Of a stretch of 64,000 nt of DNA, positions 20,936 through 33,900 are shown in pieces. The notes below the pieces were generated by a model, which saw nothing but the letters and a program-made list of their open reading frames with translations, made no database searches and was not told where the DNA came from. Each line of letters begins with the position of its first letter. Position 1 is the first letter of the stretch. The DNA is from Pinus tabuliformis (Eukaryota; Streptophyta; Pinopsida; Pinales; Pinaceae). Both the position numbers and the translations under genes were made by a program. The stretch is from positions 824,145,003 to 824,209,002 of the forward strand of contig CM062819.1 of NCBI GenBank assembly GCA_031772625.1, in the 5' to 3' direction.

Positions 20936-23900
20936 GTTAGGGTCACTTGACACATAATGACTTAAGTGAATTGTTTTTGGTACACCTTCCAAGAAATTTC
21001 ACACTAATAGAAGCATCGGGCGGACGTGGACTTGGCAGCAGTGGGGATCTTTTTTGATTGGCTAGTGATGAATCTCTCTTTACACGCTTTACCCCAACGA
21101 GAATACCCTGAAAGAATTAAAGTGCATGTAGAGGTTTAGGCTCGGGATGGTTAAGCACTTGACAGACGTGGTAGAGTGGTGCAACATTAAAGATGTGGTC
21201 AAGACCCTTTAAGTTTAACAAAGGAAATGAACACAAAACACAAGGCTCGGGACCTTTCTCTCTCTCCTCATGGCAGACACGTGGCAACATTGTATTGATT
21301 GGTAATGATGTCAGCATGAAGTCACTATAGGGAACACGCGGCATGCAAATTCAGGGCTTCTAGGTACCCAAGTGGACCATTTCTGGGTGACACATGGAAC
21401 ACTCTCGAAGTGACATGTGGCATGTGTAACGTCGGCATGACATCATCCCCCTAGCAGGACCTCATAAGGTTTTGGAGTGAGATGCAAAATAACCAGCGAG
21501 TTGACTGGGCATTGGGATAACAGGGTAGCTGTCAAAGCCAACTCAGCTCGACAAGCAATTGATTGGCTCACGTGGTTGTAGCAGGGGACCCATGGAACAT
21601 CTCATCCCTGCGAGTTTACCCCAGAAGGTTTGGGAGTGCACAAAAAGAAAGTTGCTAGATGACTGAGCAACAGGACATGTAATCATCGCGGTGGTTGTGA
21701 TAAGTCACCTCGATGAGTTATTTGATTGGTTGATGCATGCGTCGGGTGGTCCCACAAAACATGTAAGCCCATAAGGCTTACCCCAGAAGAAAACAAAGGA
21801 AATAGAATTTTGGGTTGTTGGAGTAGCGAGACACAAAGGAGTATGAGTTGGATTTGACAACTCATCTCAACGGGATATTGATTGGTTAACACACACAATG
21901 GGTGGACCTACAGAACATGTGATATCAAAAGGCTTACCCCAGAATAAATAAAGACATGTTGGGAAATAATGCCACGGTAATAAAGTCGGGAGATGGGATT
22001 TTTAGCAATAATGGACGGTTCCATTAAAGGATGGAAGACGTGCCCAGGCCACGGTTTTGCGACATTTTCATGTGCAATCAAGACCATGGGCCAGCGACCT
22101 ATTTTCAATTAAAATTGTAACAGGAAAGTGTTTAAAGGCCTTCAACCTATATGTAAAGCACCATGGGTATATGGACCAAAGGACATATGGGTCGATAGTT
22201 TTTTGTGTCATTTTTGGAAAGTGTGCCAAATGTGGCATAGTGCCACACTTATGGATAATGGAGCATGGATGGGTCGACAATTGTTTAAGTATTAAGGGTC
22301 AAGCTTGAAGAACCATGGGAACAATGTTAGTGGCATGGAACAGGTCGACAACTAAATATGAAAAATTGGCTATTGGGCTTAATTGGTTTAGGTACGCATT
22401 TGAACGGGTCTTTTTGAAAAATACAGCAATAAATTCTCAATTTGATTTTTCCTTGATTAAATTGAGAAAATTCAAATTTCCACATTAGCAAACAACATGG
22501 ATGCAGTTAACTTGTGTGACATTTCTTATGTCACCTAGTTTACTAAGTAAATTCAAGTTGGAGGAGTTAGATTTCAATTAAGCATGTGTGACTGCTAATT
22601 TGTAGCAATCAAAGTCATTTATCTCAAGTTGTTTTCAATTAAACTAGTTCCAACTGTTGGAAGAACTAATGGAAGGTCAATTGTTTAGTGGTACTTTAGT
22701 CAAACTCTGTCATCATCTAGTTAACTGCTCAATCAACCCAAAATAGATAGTGCATGCCGAGAATTTGAGTTACCCAGTTGAGGTGGAGATTCCAAGGTAG
22801 TGTAACATCAGTTGTAGACTATTTCAAAGTGTACAGGTGTTGCATGCAACCGGATGATCAAGCTAAGGAATCGCACAATCCATTTTGGAGAAATTCCTAA
22901 ATAATAGGGGCCTAATTTCTCAAGGAATTGCGCAAGGAAATAGGGGCTCAAGCAGAGGAAGGAATTGACTAAGTATGCGTCATAACTTCTCAGTAAGCAG
23001 AGAGATAGGTTATGCATTTGTAGGTTGTGCTCAGTTGAGCAAATCAATTGTAATACATCTCTATTCATCATATTAATGCAAGCAAGCATTGGGGTTTTTA
23101 GTAGATTTATTTCCCCATGAAAACTACTATGTGAATGTGTGTTATTTCTTATTGTGTGCCTGAAATTTTTGTTCTAGATTGTGAATTACTTTCCGCAGAG
23201 CAGTGGAGTAGGTTTGTGCCTTGTGATTTTGATTAAAACTTCATGAGTAGTTGCAAATCTACACCATAATTTCTACATTCCAGCAGCTAGAATTTCCACG
23301 TGAGTCAATGGTGAATGTTGAGAGATTTGGATTGAGACAGAGAGGCCCATAGTTTGCAGAATGAATTAATGAAGCTTAGCTCAAAAAAAGACAAGCCATC
23401 TATGATATTCCTTGCATGCTATGGAGAATTAAATGGAAAATATTTCTAGGTGCAGATTAATTGATCACAGATCAAATGAGCCATGCCTGAGGTACATGTT
23501 GAACATCTTGATCAATTAATAAGCATGGATGAACTTGGTGGAGTGCACAGATGGAATGGGAATTGGGTATTCAACATGGAAAAGGATCAAGTGTCCATTC
23601 TTCGAATTTATATAGTTACAGTGGTCGAGAAGCAGTATGGTGTAGAGTGATAATGTTGCCCATACATAATTTTACTGAGAAATAATTCTCAGTATGGGGA
23701 AACACTTAGTTTCCCATTCTCAGAGTTTAATGTTGCTATAGTAGCCATGTAATAAGACGTAATACCATGATGGAGTGTCATGCAAGAGTACACACTTGGG
23801 CAGTGTGTGATTGATAACGGGGATAACATCATTCTTTGTGTAACAGAGAAACAAAAACTTGGATTGCAATTGGGCAATTAGGAGTATGCAATGTTGTGGA

Positions 23901-24817
23901 GTGAGCTGAGTGGAGAGATCCATGCGTTGGTAAGTTGTTGTGAGAATCCAAGAGTGTTTGTGCTATAGAGAGAGGTCGAGAGTGTGTTTGTGCATAAATG
24001 AAGGACAAGAGTTGAGATGTTAAGTGTATGAGGGCCAAGAGCTAAGTTGTATATATGTGTTGTTATAGAGCGTGCAAAAGATAGAGTGTTGCATGGGTCA
24101 ATCGAGGTGAAGGTTGCTGAGGAAGATAGAGTATAATATCAGGAGAGTAAGGGCTAGTTTAGTGGGCCAAGTTTTTAAACACAAAGCTAAAATCAAGGCC
24201 AATGGGCACCATAACACAGTGCAATGATTTCCTTATTGAGTGTCTGTTGGAGCATGCAAATCATGGAGTTGGTGCTTCCATCTTTGTGGATGTTTGAGAA
24301 AAGCTTGGGGGTTGGTGCCTCCTACAATTTGGTTCTTGCATAAATCCAAGAAGTTGTAAGTTGGTGCTTGCAACAAATCCAAGAAGTCGGTGCTTCAATT
24401 GGTGTTTCTGGTAAGCAAATCAGGTGTCTATAAAGGAAGGGAGTTGGTGCTTCCTGTTAGTGGGTGCTTGAAAATAATCAAAAGGAGTTGAGGCTTCCTG
24501 TGAGTGGTGGCTCACAAACAATTTGATGTAATTGAGTGATATTATTTTTACATCAAATAACAAACAAGATTTGGTGCTTTTTCTCCCGAAAGGGTTTCCA
24601 CGTAAAACCTCTGTGTCTCATGTGTTTGACGTTCATGGTATATGTGTTCATGTGTTGATTTATATTGTTCGTACATGATATGTTGTTGGTGATCACATGA
24701 ATAATTTCCAAGCTTGAATATTGAGTATAAATTGGCATAAAATTAAAATTATCCTTAATACCGATTCAACCATCCGCCCCCCCAAAACCCCCCCTCAGTA
24801 TTACAATGTTTCCAACA
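20936..24817 (+). other. Composite old LTR-like sequence
   Basis: No coding domain is seen. At 21190-21460 the sequence is a diverged relative of the LTR of element F (same order of ttaacaaaggaaat, ctctctctcctc, acacg.ggcatgc and gggtgacacatg). The part around 22800-23250 resembles an LTR R-U5. At 24260-24620, gttggtgcttcc-like words recur about six times before a stretch reading gggtttccacgtaaaacc, typical of plant copia LTRs. It ends ..tttccaaca at 24817, right before gypsy integrase remnants. Confidence 0.4.
21050..21960. repeat. About 150-bp degenerate tandem units
   Basis: Units containing ttgattgg followed about 60-70 bp later by ttaccccaga recur near 21056, 21550, 21710 and 21865. Spacing between the last three is about 155 bp. 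They lie inside the LTR-like sequence. Confidence 0.5.
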
Positions 24818-24879
24818 TGGGTGTGGGTATGGCTACCCATTGGTGATAGTTGAGTGGTTTACTAATATGGCCCCATTAA

Positions 24880-25660
24880 ATTTGTGTAAGTATACCATCA
24901 TTGGACAAGACGAAGCTAAGTTGTTCTTCTAGCATATATGGGTACACATCAGGTTGTTGGAATTGACCATTTTGGATAGAGATAATCAATATTAGGGATG
25001 GTGGCATGAAGTTGGGAGAGTATACTTTTCACTCCTACATTAATAGGTAAATATAAATGGTGAATAAGACCTTTTTTAACATACTCAAGGGGTATGACAA
25101 AGTCATTCAAATATTTGGGATGAGAGCCTTCTTCACAAACAACATTGTTACAATTATGTTGTCTACAACCTCAATAACAAGTTTCCATTCAAGACATGTT
25201 TGGGAATTTTTTCCTTGCACACCATTCAACAAGACGTTCAAAATATTGTTAGGGATCTCTCCATTGCATAGATAGATGAATAAAAAAAGACCAACATGTT
25301 TGGAGAGGATCCAATAGATTCACAAGAAAATTAACAAGTGACTACTAGGTATTTATTAGAGGTGTAAGGAATAACATGATAAGCACAATCTAGCTCACAA
25401 GTTTAACATGGGGCAGTTTGTGTGCCTACATATGAAGAATAAGTGATTACAAAGGCAAGGGAAGAGGATCAAAAACATTACATAGGGTTCCTTCAATATT
25501 GTGCGGTAGGTGGGAGAAATCGCTTTCTAGTTGGCATTGCTTCTTTGCAAGGGGCTTTACATCATTATCAATGTAGAAAATATTAAGTTGTTCAAGCCTT
25601 ATGTGGTGGACGAGGAGGAAGAAGGTTTACACATGTAAATTTTTGTATAAGATACAATAC
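24880..25660 (+). pseudogene. Gypsy D integrase remnant
   Basis: In shifting frames the sequence reads EAKLFF, HIWVH, LTILDRDNQY, WDESLLHKQHCYNYVVY, FPFKTCLG, HKFNMGQFVCLHMKNK, LQRQGKRIKNIT and INVENIKLFKPYVVDEEEEG. These are the order and landmarks of the integrase core and C-terminal part of a Ty3/gypsy pol (F..DRD.KF; WD..L...Q..YN; G..V.L....; NVE.LK.YEP). Many stops interrupt it. Nothing upstream of the integrase survives. Confidence 0.75.
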
Positions 25661-26510
25661 TTCGTTTGCGGTTAGTATTGGGTGAAGTTTTCATATTGTA
25701 GAAAAAGACCCATGAAACCTAAGGACAAAAGCATGAGTTATTTCAAGATGGCTTAAAAGGTCAATGGTGGTTTCTTAGATTGGTGAAGGTGTGTACCTAA
25801 TACAATGTTCACCAAGGTTCAAGGCTTACCGGGTGTGCAACTTGGGGGGCTTTGGCCTCATACATGCCCCCCATTTGTAGTGCTTAATTGAAGATAATTT
25901 AATTGAATAATGCTAATGGTTCTTCTATAATACTAAATCTAGGCATGTTAGTCGCATTGTGATAAGGGGAGGCTAGTTTGAAAAACGGTTCAATTGAAAG
26001 GCCAAATTTTAGTTAAAATAAAATGGTGTAAAGGAAGAGAGGTGGAGGACTAATCTCCTTTCCTTCTTCTCCAACACTACTAAGTTTTTAGGGATTGAAA
26101 ACCTCTAAAAAATGGGGATATCCCATTTGATAACAAATTCCAAAGTGGTTAAGTCTTGAGGATATATTACAAAGAAAATGGGCATTTTACAAAGAAGGAT
26201 AATTGAGCATATGGTAATATTACCAAGCAAAAGGGAAATTTACTAAGAAAAGGATGGAGGAACTAATGTTTGATATGCTTTGACCCAACAAGTACAAAAT
26301 AACTTAATTGACAAACAAGCCATTCCCTAAGTCATAAAACATTGAGTCTATAGTTATATTCAAATTGTTGAGCAAATGCAACTTGTCTTCACTAAAATAA
26401 AGGGAGATGATCTAGGTGGTCATAAGAGGCATCTGGAAATTGACCTTGATAAAAGTGGTTTTCAAGAATGATTTTTCAAGGCCTTCCCAAGTGTTTTTGG
26501 GAGAAGTTAT
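25661..26510. other. No gene; region after gypsy D integrase
   Basis: This is presumably the 3' untranslated or chromodomain region of gypsy D. No domain was recognised. Confidence 0.3.
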
Positions 26511-26514
26511 CCCC

Positions 26515-26965
26515 AAATACTAGGGATATGACTAACTTTTCTATTGTTCTTTCCAGTGAGCTAAAGAAGACCCAAAATCGAGCACCAAGTTAAGAGTTAC
26601 AATTACCAACTAGCTTGTCCTTTTCTTTGGGGGGGGGGTATAATTCACATTCATCTAGTTTGATCTTCCTAGACAATATCCCCAATCATGTTAGGGTTGG
26701 GGTTCTTGCATTTTTAGTTTTCGCTTCTTAGATTTGGCTCATTGTGAAGTTATGCCCAAATACCAATAACTTGACTAATTTTATTAATATTGTTTGTAAT
26801 GAGTTAAAGATTGCCCTAAATGTAGCACCAAGTAAAAAGATACGGTCCAAACAAGGTTGTCCTTGTTTTGGACAACTCATACTCATCTAGATTGGTGTTT
26901 CCAATCAATATCCCTGATCATGCTAGGGTTGGGGTTCTTGAATTTTTTAGTTTTTTCTTCATAGG
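26515..26965 (+). repeat. Two tandem units of about 240 bp in the gypsy G left LTR
   Basis: The phrases gactaa.tttt, caccaagt.aa, catcta..tt and atc.tgttagggttggggttctt recur with a period of about 240 bp (26526 and 26766). Only one unit is seen in the right LTR. Confidence 0.55.
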
Positions 26966-27114
26966 TTTTGTTGGCTCATTATAAAATATCAAATCAAAGT
27001 TTTTCCATGGGATTTTTGAGAAAGAGAATCATTGTCACATCCCTTCTCAATGATAAACTACCACCATTCTAGCCATTTTGTATGGTTATGTGAATTGTTT
27101 TTTGTTGTTTGATC

Positions 27115-28691
27115 TGTTAGGGTCAGTAGGTTTGCATTTGTCAAATGTCTCCCAATTACTCAATGGTTAGTTTGAATAAAGTCAAACTTAATGTCATGGT
27201 TGTTGTCATAAGTTCGAATGTCACTGTCCAAAACATTGCCATGGGTGTGGTCATCAAGAAGTTCAGTCGAAAGCATGAAGTTGTCATGACTTATTGGGAG
27301 AAACTATCAAAGTTTGGAATAACCTTATCATATCCATATACACACTCTCTCCTAATTCCACTGCTCATCATTACCACCTATATTCATAAACTCACCTCTC
27401 ATCATTATCATTATTGATATGACACCCTCACAACTCATGACTACCATTTGCCTTACATGAGCATAATTACCCTCTTCAGTTCATACTCATGATCAAAACA
27501 AAGCAAAAAGGTGCACTTCCAAAATCTTCCATACCACCTTCATTCGTCTCTCCAATTTGCAATTAGCACTCTTCACTAAGGGAGACTCATAATCACACAG
27601 ATCAGGGCCAAAGGTAGCTTGGCAGAGGTTCGAAGGCAAGTTTTTCAAATGGGAGAAGGTTGTTGTGAGAAAAATGGCATGCTACCCAGCCGCTATGCAA
27701 TGTTGATCTAAAGACTTTGTGCTTTTTCCTCTTTTTATATCTAAAAGCATGGTTTGATGTTTCAGAGGACTAGAATTTGGATAACTATTATGAAAAGACA
27801 ATATGATAGAATTTTTCCAACCTTTTCTTGTGTTTTATTTTCATATTAAAGAAAAAAAAAACTAAAAAGTATGTTAAATTTCCTCTTTTGTTTTCAAATT
27901 GATCCACTTCATGGATAAGAGATGCTTTGCATCTGGACATAGTATTTGAAATATTCTATGGCTATTTAATGCCAAATTTTGGAAGTAAAAAAGGGTTAGA
28001 ATGTATGGCGAACTGGTTTTGATATACTTGTGTGCACTGTGATATATATTTTCAATAATAAATTATCCATCCATAGTTTTGCTAGTGATTGCTTAGAGAT
28101 TCTTGCGGCATATATTTTCGAATTTGTTCATTTCTAGTGTATTTATAACCCTATATATTTCTCCTTAGTTCTTCTTAAATTTATAATTGTAACAACCTTG
28201 TTAGAATTTAGTACATATGCTCTAGTTTAGTTGTAACTAAATGTTTCAAACGCAAATGAAATATTTTACGCCTTTATTTTCTGCATTTCTTCTTAATACT
28301 CAATCATTTGAAATGCAGTAACGAAAATTCAATATGTTCTGTCACATGTGGATGAGTGATGTTCTATGTTTATTGCCCACTATAATACAATTGTTTCCTA
28401 TTCGAAAAGTGTGCTAGAGAAGCCTCTATGTATGTTATTGGTTGGTTATGATGAGCTATTAAATTTTATGATCACGTGCATTCATATTCCAGAACCCTTC
28501 ACCAAGTTCCAATAAAGTTTTTACACCCCTTCAGATCTGGTCTCTATGTGGTTCATAGTCTAAAAATATTTGGTTTTCTTGAGCGAGGGAGCCCCCTCCA
28601 GCTAGAAAGGCCCAACTTCTAGTCAAAAGCAGTTTGTGGTTACCTCTCTGATTTCTCTCCTCAGCCTGGAGAAATTTATGGAGTAATAACA
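27115..28691. mobile_element. S1: putative solo LTR (1,577 bp) inside the gypsy G left LTR
   Basis: It begins TGTTA and ends TAACA, and the 5-bp target tgatc is duplicated (27110-27114 and 28692-28696). Removing it joins two parts of the gypsy G left LTR into a segment that aligns continuously with the right LTR at about 52150-52335. That independently supports the boundaries. No coding domain is inside. Confidence 0.72.
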
Positions 28692-28805
28692 TGATCCATC
28701 AATAAAAGTTGGTTTTCACGGAAATACTATGCTCTTGATATTGTATTTATGTTCTCTTTGCATATTGCATGTTATTTTATTTATTCTCAATACAATCCAA
28801 ATTAG

Positions 28806-28817
28806 TGGTATTGTAGC
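28806..28817 (+). promoter_or_regulatory. Gypsy G primer binding site (initiator tRNA-Met type)
   Basis: tggtattgtagc matches TGGTATCAGAGC at 9 of 12 positions, a few bases after the LTR end. Confidence 0.5.
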
Positions 28818-28979
28818 AAATTTGTTATTCGTGGATTTTTCGTGCATGTCCCTAAAATGTTAAGGGACAAGGAGTTGGGACTCAAATTAATTGAGCTTGG
28901 TAAACACTTCCATCATCAACCTAAGCAACCTCCCATGATAGATGAAGTAACAAAGAATGGTGGACTAATAGATCTAATC

Positions 28980-28995
28980 AAGATGTTGCTCTAGG
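28980..28995. repeat. LINE C left target-site duplication
   Basis: aagatgttgctctagg is repeated exactly at 38214-38229 after the LINE C A-rich tail. Confidence 0.93.
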
Positions 28996-29061
28996 AATTA
29001 ATCGGGAGCTCTCGAGATCTAGTAATCAGGGTTTTCGATACTGTTACAGGGTTCTGCCCCC

Positions 29062-30413
29062 ATGGACGCTAGAGGGGGCCCCCCCCCTCCTCTACCTCCT
29101 GAGATCGATGCCTTCAAGTGGCTGGTTGCTTCCTGTGGCAAGAAGAAAGCTAATCCAAACCTACAGAAGTTTGTAAAGAAAGTTGAATCCATCCGTTGAA
29201 CTGCCTGCGGAACACCCGTGCCAGACTGCGCTGAACCTAGCAGGAACGCGGGCTCATTGGATAATTTATGGGCCTCTGGCCCTCTCCCAAAGCTATCGAT
29301 GGTTGGGTCTAGTGAAATTGGAGGCCCCTCATCTCTAAAGGAATCCAAAATCATCTGGTAGGCAGAGGCTATTATGTTTTTGTTTTCGACTTAGCTGAAG
29401 ATCGAGATCTCATTTTCCGAAATGGTCCATATTTCATGGGCCCTCAAGGGCTCTATTTAGATAAATGGATGTTGGACTTTGATCCTTCCCAGGATATTCC
29501 TTCAACCGTTCTTGTCTGTGTAAGGTTACCCCACCTCCCTCTTCATTGCTAGAACCCAGAATCTATGGAAACCATCGGGAACAAACTAGGAAAATACATT
29601 GATAGGGTTGAAAGGAGAGAACAATATTTGTGTGCCAGAATTTGCATTGAAGTCAACATGGAGATAGGGTTGCTTGAGGCAATCAAGCTAACTGTAGTTG
29701 GCTGGTCTCACATACAGGAACTTGACTATGAACAACTCCCCTTCAAGTGTCAACATTGCCACAACTATGGCCATTTTGCTTGAAACTGTAAGAAGGAATC
29801 CGAGGAAGAACCTGAAAAAGAGAAGGGCGAATAGTGGACACAAGCCCAAAAAGTAGGCACATCCAAGCAGACCAACAGAGCAAAAGGGAAAGGAGGGAAT
29901 ACAGGGATTGGAGGACCAACTGTTGGGAAGAGACTACCTGAAGCTCATGCCACAGCAAATGCCACCACTTCAATAATTCCTTTTGTTGTTCTAAACCCTC
30001 CAGAAGATCAGACCCCACTTGTTCTTGAAGAGGGCGAGGTGCAGCAGCATATTGAGCAGATTACAGATGCTGAAATAAACTCAGGATCACAGGAACAAAC
30101 TAGAACAGCCAATTCACAAATCCCTTGCGTAGATGCAACCCAGCAGGAAACCTATGGCTCTCTAGTCGGTGCCATATCCCCACCCTCTTATGCAAAAATG
30201 ATCAAAAAGAAAAAGTCGATCGACAGCTATGGTTCTTCTGAAGAAGGCCCTTTTGAGTGATCCACCAAAAAGGCAGGAAGGAATTCCCATAAGGGGATTA
30301 GAGAAGAAGAGGCGAAGAGATTAAAGATGCAGGGCAGTGAGTCTACAATCGAAATGTCATTAGGCAGGAACACGAGGGCTAGACCCCCAAAGGGAGGCCG
30401 TAGTCCTTCTTAA
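29062..30413 (+). pseudogene. LINE C ORF1: DUF4283 plus zinc knuckle, no ubiquitin-like domain
   Basis: It starts MDARGGPPPPLPPEIDAFKW. After stops and a shift it reads EDRDLIFRNGPYFMGPQGLY, VRLPHLPLHC, then MEIGLLEAIKL and LDYEQLPFKCQHCHNYGHFA followed by stop, NC. The knuckle fits C-x2-C-x4-H-x4-C with a TGA just before its last Asn-Cys. A Lys/Glu/Gln-rich tail ends ARPPKGGRSPS at TAA 30411. The N-terminal region is Pro-rich, unlike the ubiquitin-like domain of LINE A, so the two LINEs differ in this part. Role: RNA-binding partner of ORF2. Confidence 0.8.
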
Positions 30414-30507
30414 TCAAGTAAATAATGCAGATTGTCTCTTGGAATTGCAGGGGTTTGGGGAACCCATTGAAAGCAGAAGATGTTAAATATCTATCAAGAA
30501 TGGAACC

Positions 30508-33500
30508 TGTTAGTGTCAGTCTTTGAAGCCTTCCACCAGTGATCAAACATGCTCTTACAAAGTGGTCTTAGGGTGCCAAAGTCAAATTTTGTCATTTCAG
30601 TGAGTCTTCAAGTAAAATTTGGTCACTAGGTATTAGGTCTAGGATTTGTTTTCACTCCTTCCAAAATTTTCCAATTGTTGGTCCATGTCACCATTCAGCT
30701 TAGTGTACCATCATTCAGAGAGTTTTCATCATCATTTCAGGTTCCAATGGGTCATTTTACACCTTGTTTGTGCTTCACTTGTACTTGGGTAAGGCTCATT
30801 TACCTCTCCTAGGGTTTTGAAGGTAATTTCTCTCAGATGGTCAAATAATCAACAAAACTTGTATCTTGATGCTCATACACCTTCCCTTATCCTTAATGTA
30901 CCTTCTTAAGCACTTCCCATAATTGATATCCTTCAAATTCATCATTTTCCCACAAACCCTAGCTTCTTGCTACAATTTGATAATTTTCTAGGCTAGGCAT
31001 GTGTTTTGCCCTTTTGGACCCCTTCCCCTCACTCAATATTTGAAATTACACTTTCCCTTCCTTCCTAACATACCTCCCTACTTCCAAAAATTTTCTCAAG
31101 AATTTACAAGTCCCTTATCCCCTTCATTTCCCTTCATTTCTACAAATCCCCTGTTCCACACATCGGGATAGGTTTTACTCAAATGATGTTTATGAGCAAG
31201 ACAAAATGAATTTGGAAAAAGTGGGAGAGGTTTTTGTCCATAATAGGCCAAGGAAGGAAAACCTCCTTCACTTTTTACACAGGTGCCATGGTTTTATAGA
31301 AATGTCAAAAATACAGTTGCCTTAGGAGGGTTGCTGCACCTCTAGAGTGACCTTGGTAAAATCAAGATTTACCCTAGCCTAGTTGGCCAAATGACTTTCT
31401 TGATGAGTCAAATGATAACTAGACACAAATATATTTGCAATTAGCTATCATGAGCTCAATTTGGAGTTGAGGAAGACCTTCAAAAGTTGACTGCAACAAC
31501 ACTCTGCATTTAGGTAGCCTCATTCTGCACATTTTGACCATTCTTGGGAGATTGGACTTCTGACAGGGCAAATGAACTCCAAATTGGAAAATTCAAGATG
31601 TTCTGAAAAGTAGACTCGATAAGATTTCCAACGAGCTATCACATGCCCAATTTGGACATTGGGAAGGCCTACAAAAGTGGTTTGTAAAAGGTGTTGCGCA
31701 TAGGATTAGTGGCGCTACGCATAGAAAAGGCACTGCGCACCTGACAAAGTTTGACAGTGTAAAATTACACTGGCGTTGCGCATACAAAAGGTGTTGCACA
31801 CCTGTGTGAGGGCATTGTGCACCTGTCAAACTCTTCCAAATCACTCCAATTTGCCTCAATTCTCCAAATTTTCCTCTTGACAAGTAAGTAACACAATTAT
31901 TCTTGTTGAAAAAGGGTTTTTTGCATCAGTCTATGGTAATTGTGTTTATCAAAAACCAAACCCTAGTTTTCACCAAACCCTCTCATATACTTTAAGCTCA
32001 TTCATAGATTGTTGTCATATCTCATCCATTGGTTGTCCCCCTAAAACCCTATTCCCTCATATAAATTTCCCTAGATCTCATCCCTTCATACAAATTTCCT
32101 AAACCCTATACTTCCTCCCCAAAACCCCACATACTTTATTCACATACATCCCAAACCCTACACTATCCCTAAACCCTACTCACTCCCTAAATCTTATCCA
32201 CACTCCCATTCACCCTCACCTACTTTCCTATTCAAAATCTCTTCATACTCATCATACCCTCACTCACCAATCCATCACTCCTCATTGACCATAAAGACAA
32301 ACAATAGTACAATAATGGAGAGGGATAGTGAGTATGAACTTGAAGAAGAAACCCTTAGTGACAGTTCCATGGAGAGATTTGAGAAGCAAAAAGGAGAAAA
32401 ACAAATTAGAAATCCTAGATGATGCCTCATTAGGTCATCAAAGCAATGCATGAGGGTATTTTGTGCCAATTTTGGGACAATTTTGATAAAATTTTGTAAT
32501 TTTCAAATTTTGAATTTTGCAACACAGGAAATCCCAATAGGTGCGCAACGCCACTGGCACTGCGCTTTTGACTGGAGCATCCTTTGAGAGAATGGTTTGC
32601 ATTTTTGTATTCAGCATGAAAAAACAAGCAAACCCAAAAAATTTCATCAATTTTGGAGCAGATCTTGGTCACCTAAAGGCCAAAAACCTATCAAAAAATG
32701 ACCTCTCTGCCACTTTTTTGACACACAGGGAGCAGTCCTGGGAGATTCCATTTTTTAGGGGGCAAATGACATCCAAATCTAGAAATTCAAGTTGTTCCAG
32801 AAAGTAGACTCGACAAGCTTTCCAACGAGCTATCCTACACCCAATTTTGACATCGGGAAGGTCCCCAAAACTGGCTTGGAAAAAGCATTGCACATTGGAT
32901 CAGGGGCACTGCGCATTGGATGGAAATTGCCAGTTTGGCTCCAAAATCAAAATTTCGCCTAGATTTTTTGTAATTTGAATTTTGGGCTCTTTTTAGGTAA
33001 ATCTATGAATGTAATTGATGCTATGGGATGTAAATATAATTTCAAAATGACTCTTAGAGGTAAATTCATTATTTTGAGGTAGTTAGGGGAGGAATGAATA
33101 AGTTTCCATGGTTTTAGAGGCAAGCTGTTCCACTGCCTATATTCTCCTTGTTTAGAATTAATTGAAACCACTCCTCTCTTCATGGATTCGACCCATGATG
33201 GCTAGCACAGGTGGTTTTGTGCCTATATTATGTACTTTCTTAGTCATTTGTAAAGGTTGGACTCTTGTGGATGCTTTGAGCTTCATTGTACATCATTACA
33301 TCAGTTTGGCAAGGAAATAAACCAGGGTTTGCAACTATTTTTGTGGGATTCTTGTGGTAATGTGTCTTGGCATTATTTTTCTTTTTTTCATTGGTTTATC
33401 TCATGTGTTATATGTGCTAGCATCTATTTCTTTCTTCCTAACTAAATGAATCAAGATAGATAGGTGGAATACATTGATATCAGTGCTCTGCCTTGGGAAT

Positions 33501-33900
33501 TCATTTAGTTTTTAATGTTTTCTGTTGTTTGAAGAGGACTCATGAGCTTTGCATGCCCTCCTCAGCCCCTCACCAGTCTTAGACCTACCATCTCACTCAA
33601 TTTCAAGCGCATAAACACTTATCTATCTCGCCCCACAGAACATGTTTGTAAATCTGACTTGATTTCCCGAACCCAAGCTACCTGCTCCATTTGATCCAGC
33701 AGCCAACCATCAAAATCAAACAAAAACCCTAGAGCTACTATACCTAGCCTAAAATCCATATTCAATTCAGTCATCTCAACTGATATTGACAAGGAGAGAG
33801 CCCTCTCCCGACCTGGTAGGGCTAGCTACCAGGTTAAGCATGGTTTGTGGTAATCCTAGGATTGCCTCCCTTCAGCCTGAGGTCGATCTAGGCTTTAACA
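30508..33900. mobile_element. S2: 3,393-bp LTR-like insertion inside the LINE C endonuclease
   Basis: Its ends are TGTTA and TAACA, flanked by a perfect 5-bp duplication gaacc (30503-30507 and 33901-33905). Deleting it with one copy of gaacc restores the endonuclease frame exactly across the join (RMEP then SNTFLLQETK), which fixes the boundaries. It has no coding domain. It is either a long solo LTR or a complete non-autonomous unit whose LTRs I could not recognise. A sequence resembling an initiator tRNA-Met primer site (tgatatcagtgc, about 33475-33486) lies 0.4 kb from its right end. Confidence 0.87.
31400..32940. repeat. Internal repeats of S2
   Basis: A module of about 150 bp (caaatga..tcca.at..., aagtagactcga.aag.tttccaacgagctat, ...tt.gacat.gggaag) occurs at 31565-31700 and 32755-32900, with a weaker version at 31410-31510. 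Each is followed by words of the type ttgcgcat/actgcgcat. These do not behave as terminal repeats. Confidence 0.55.

Noticed and set aside
21811-24822. Apparent 3.0-kb solo LTR: TGTTGG at 21816, CCAACA ending at 24817, both flanked by tgggt.
   Set aside because: The ~150-bp tandem units at 21550-21960 run straight across the supposed left border, so 21816 cannot be an insertion boundary. The right end may still be a real LTR end.
31990-32200. Repeated aaaccct words, considered as interstitial telomere repeats.
   Set aside because: Spacing is irregular and the words are mixed with other CT-rich sequence inside S2; not a (TTTAGGG)n array.
33474-33490. Initiator tRNA-Met-type primer site in S2, suggesting an LTR ending at 33473.
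   Set aside because: The TSD and frame restoration place the unit's end at 33900, and no matching second LTR was found. The 10-of-12 match may be chance.
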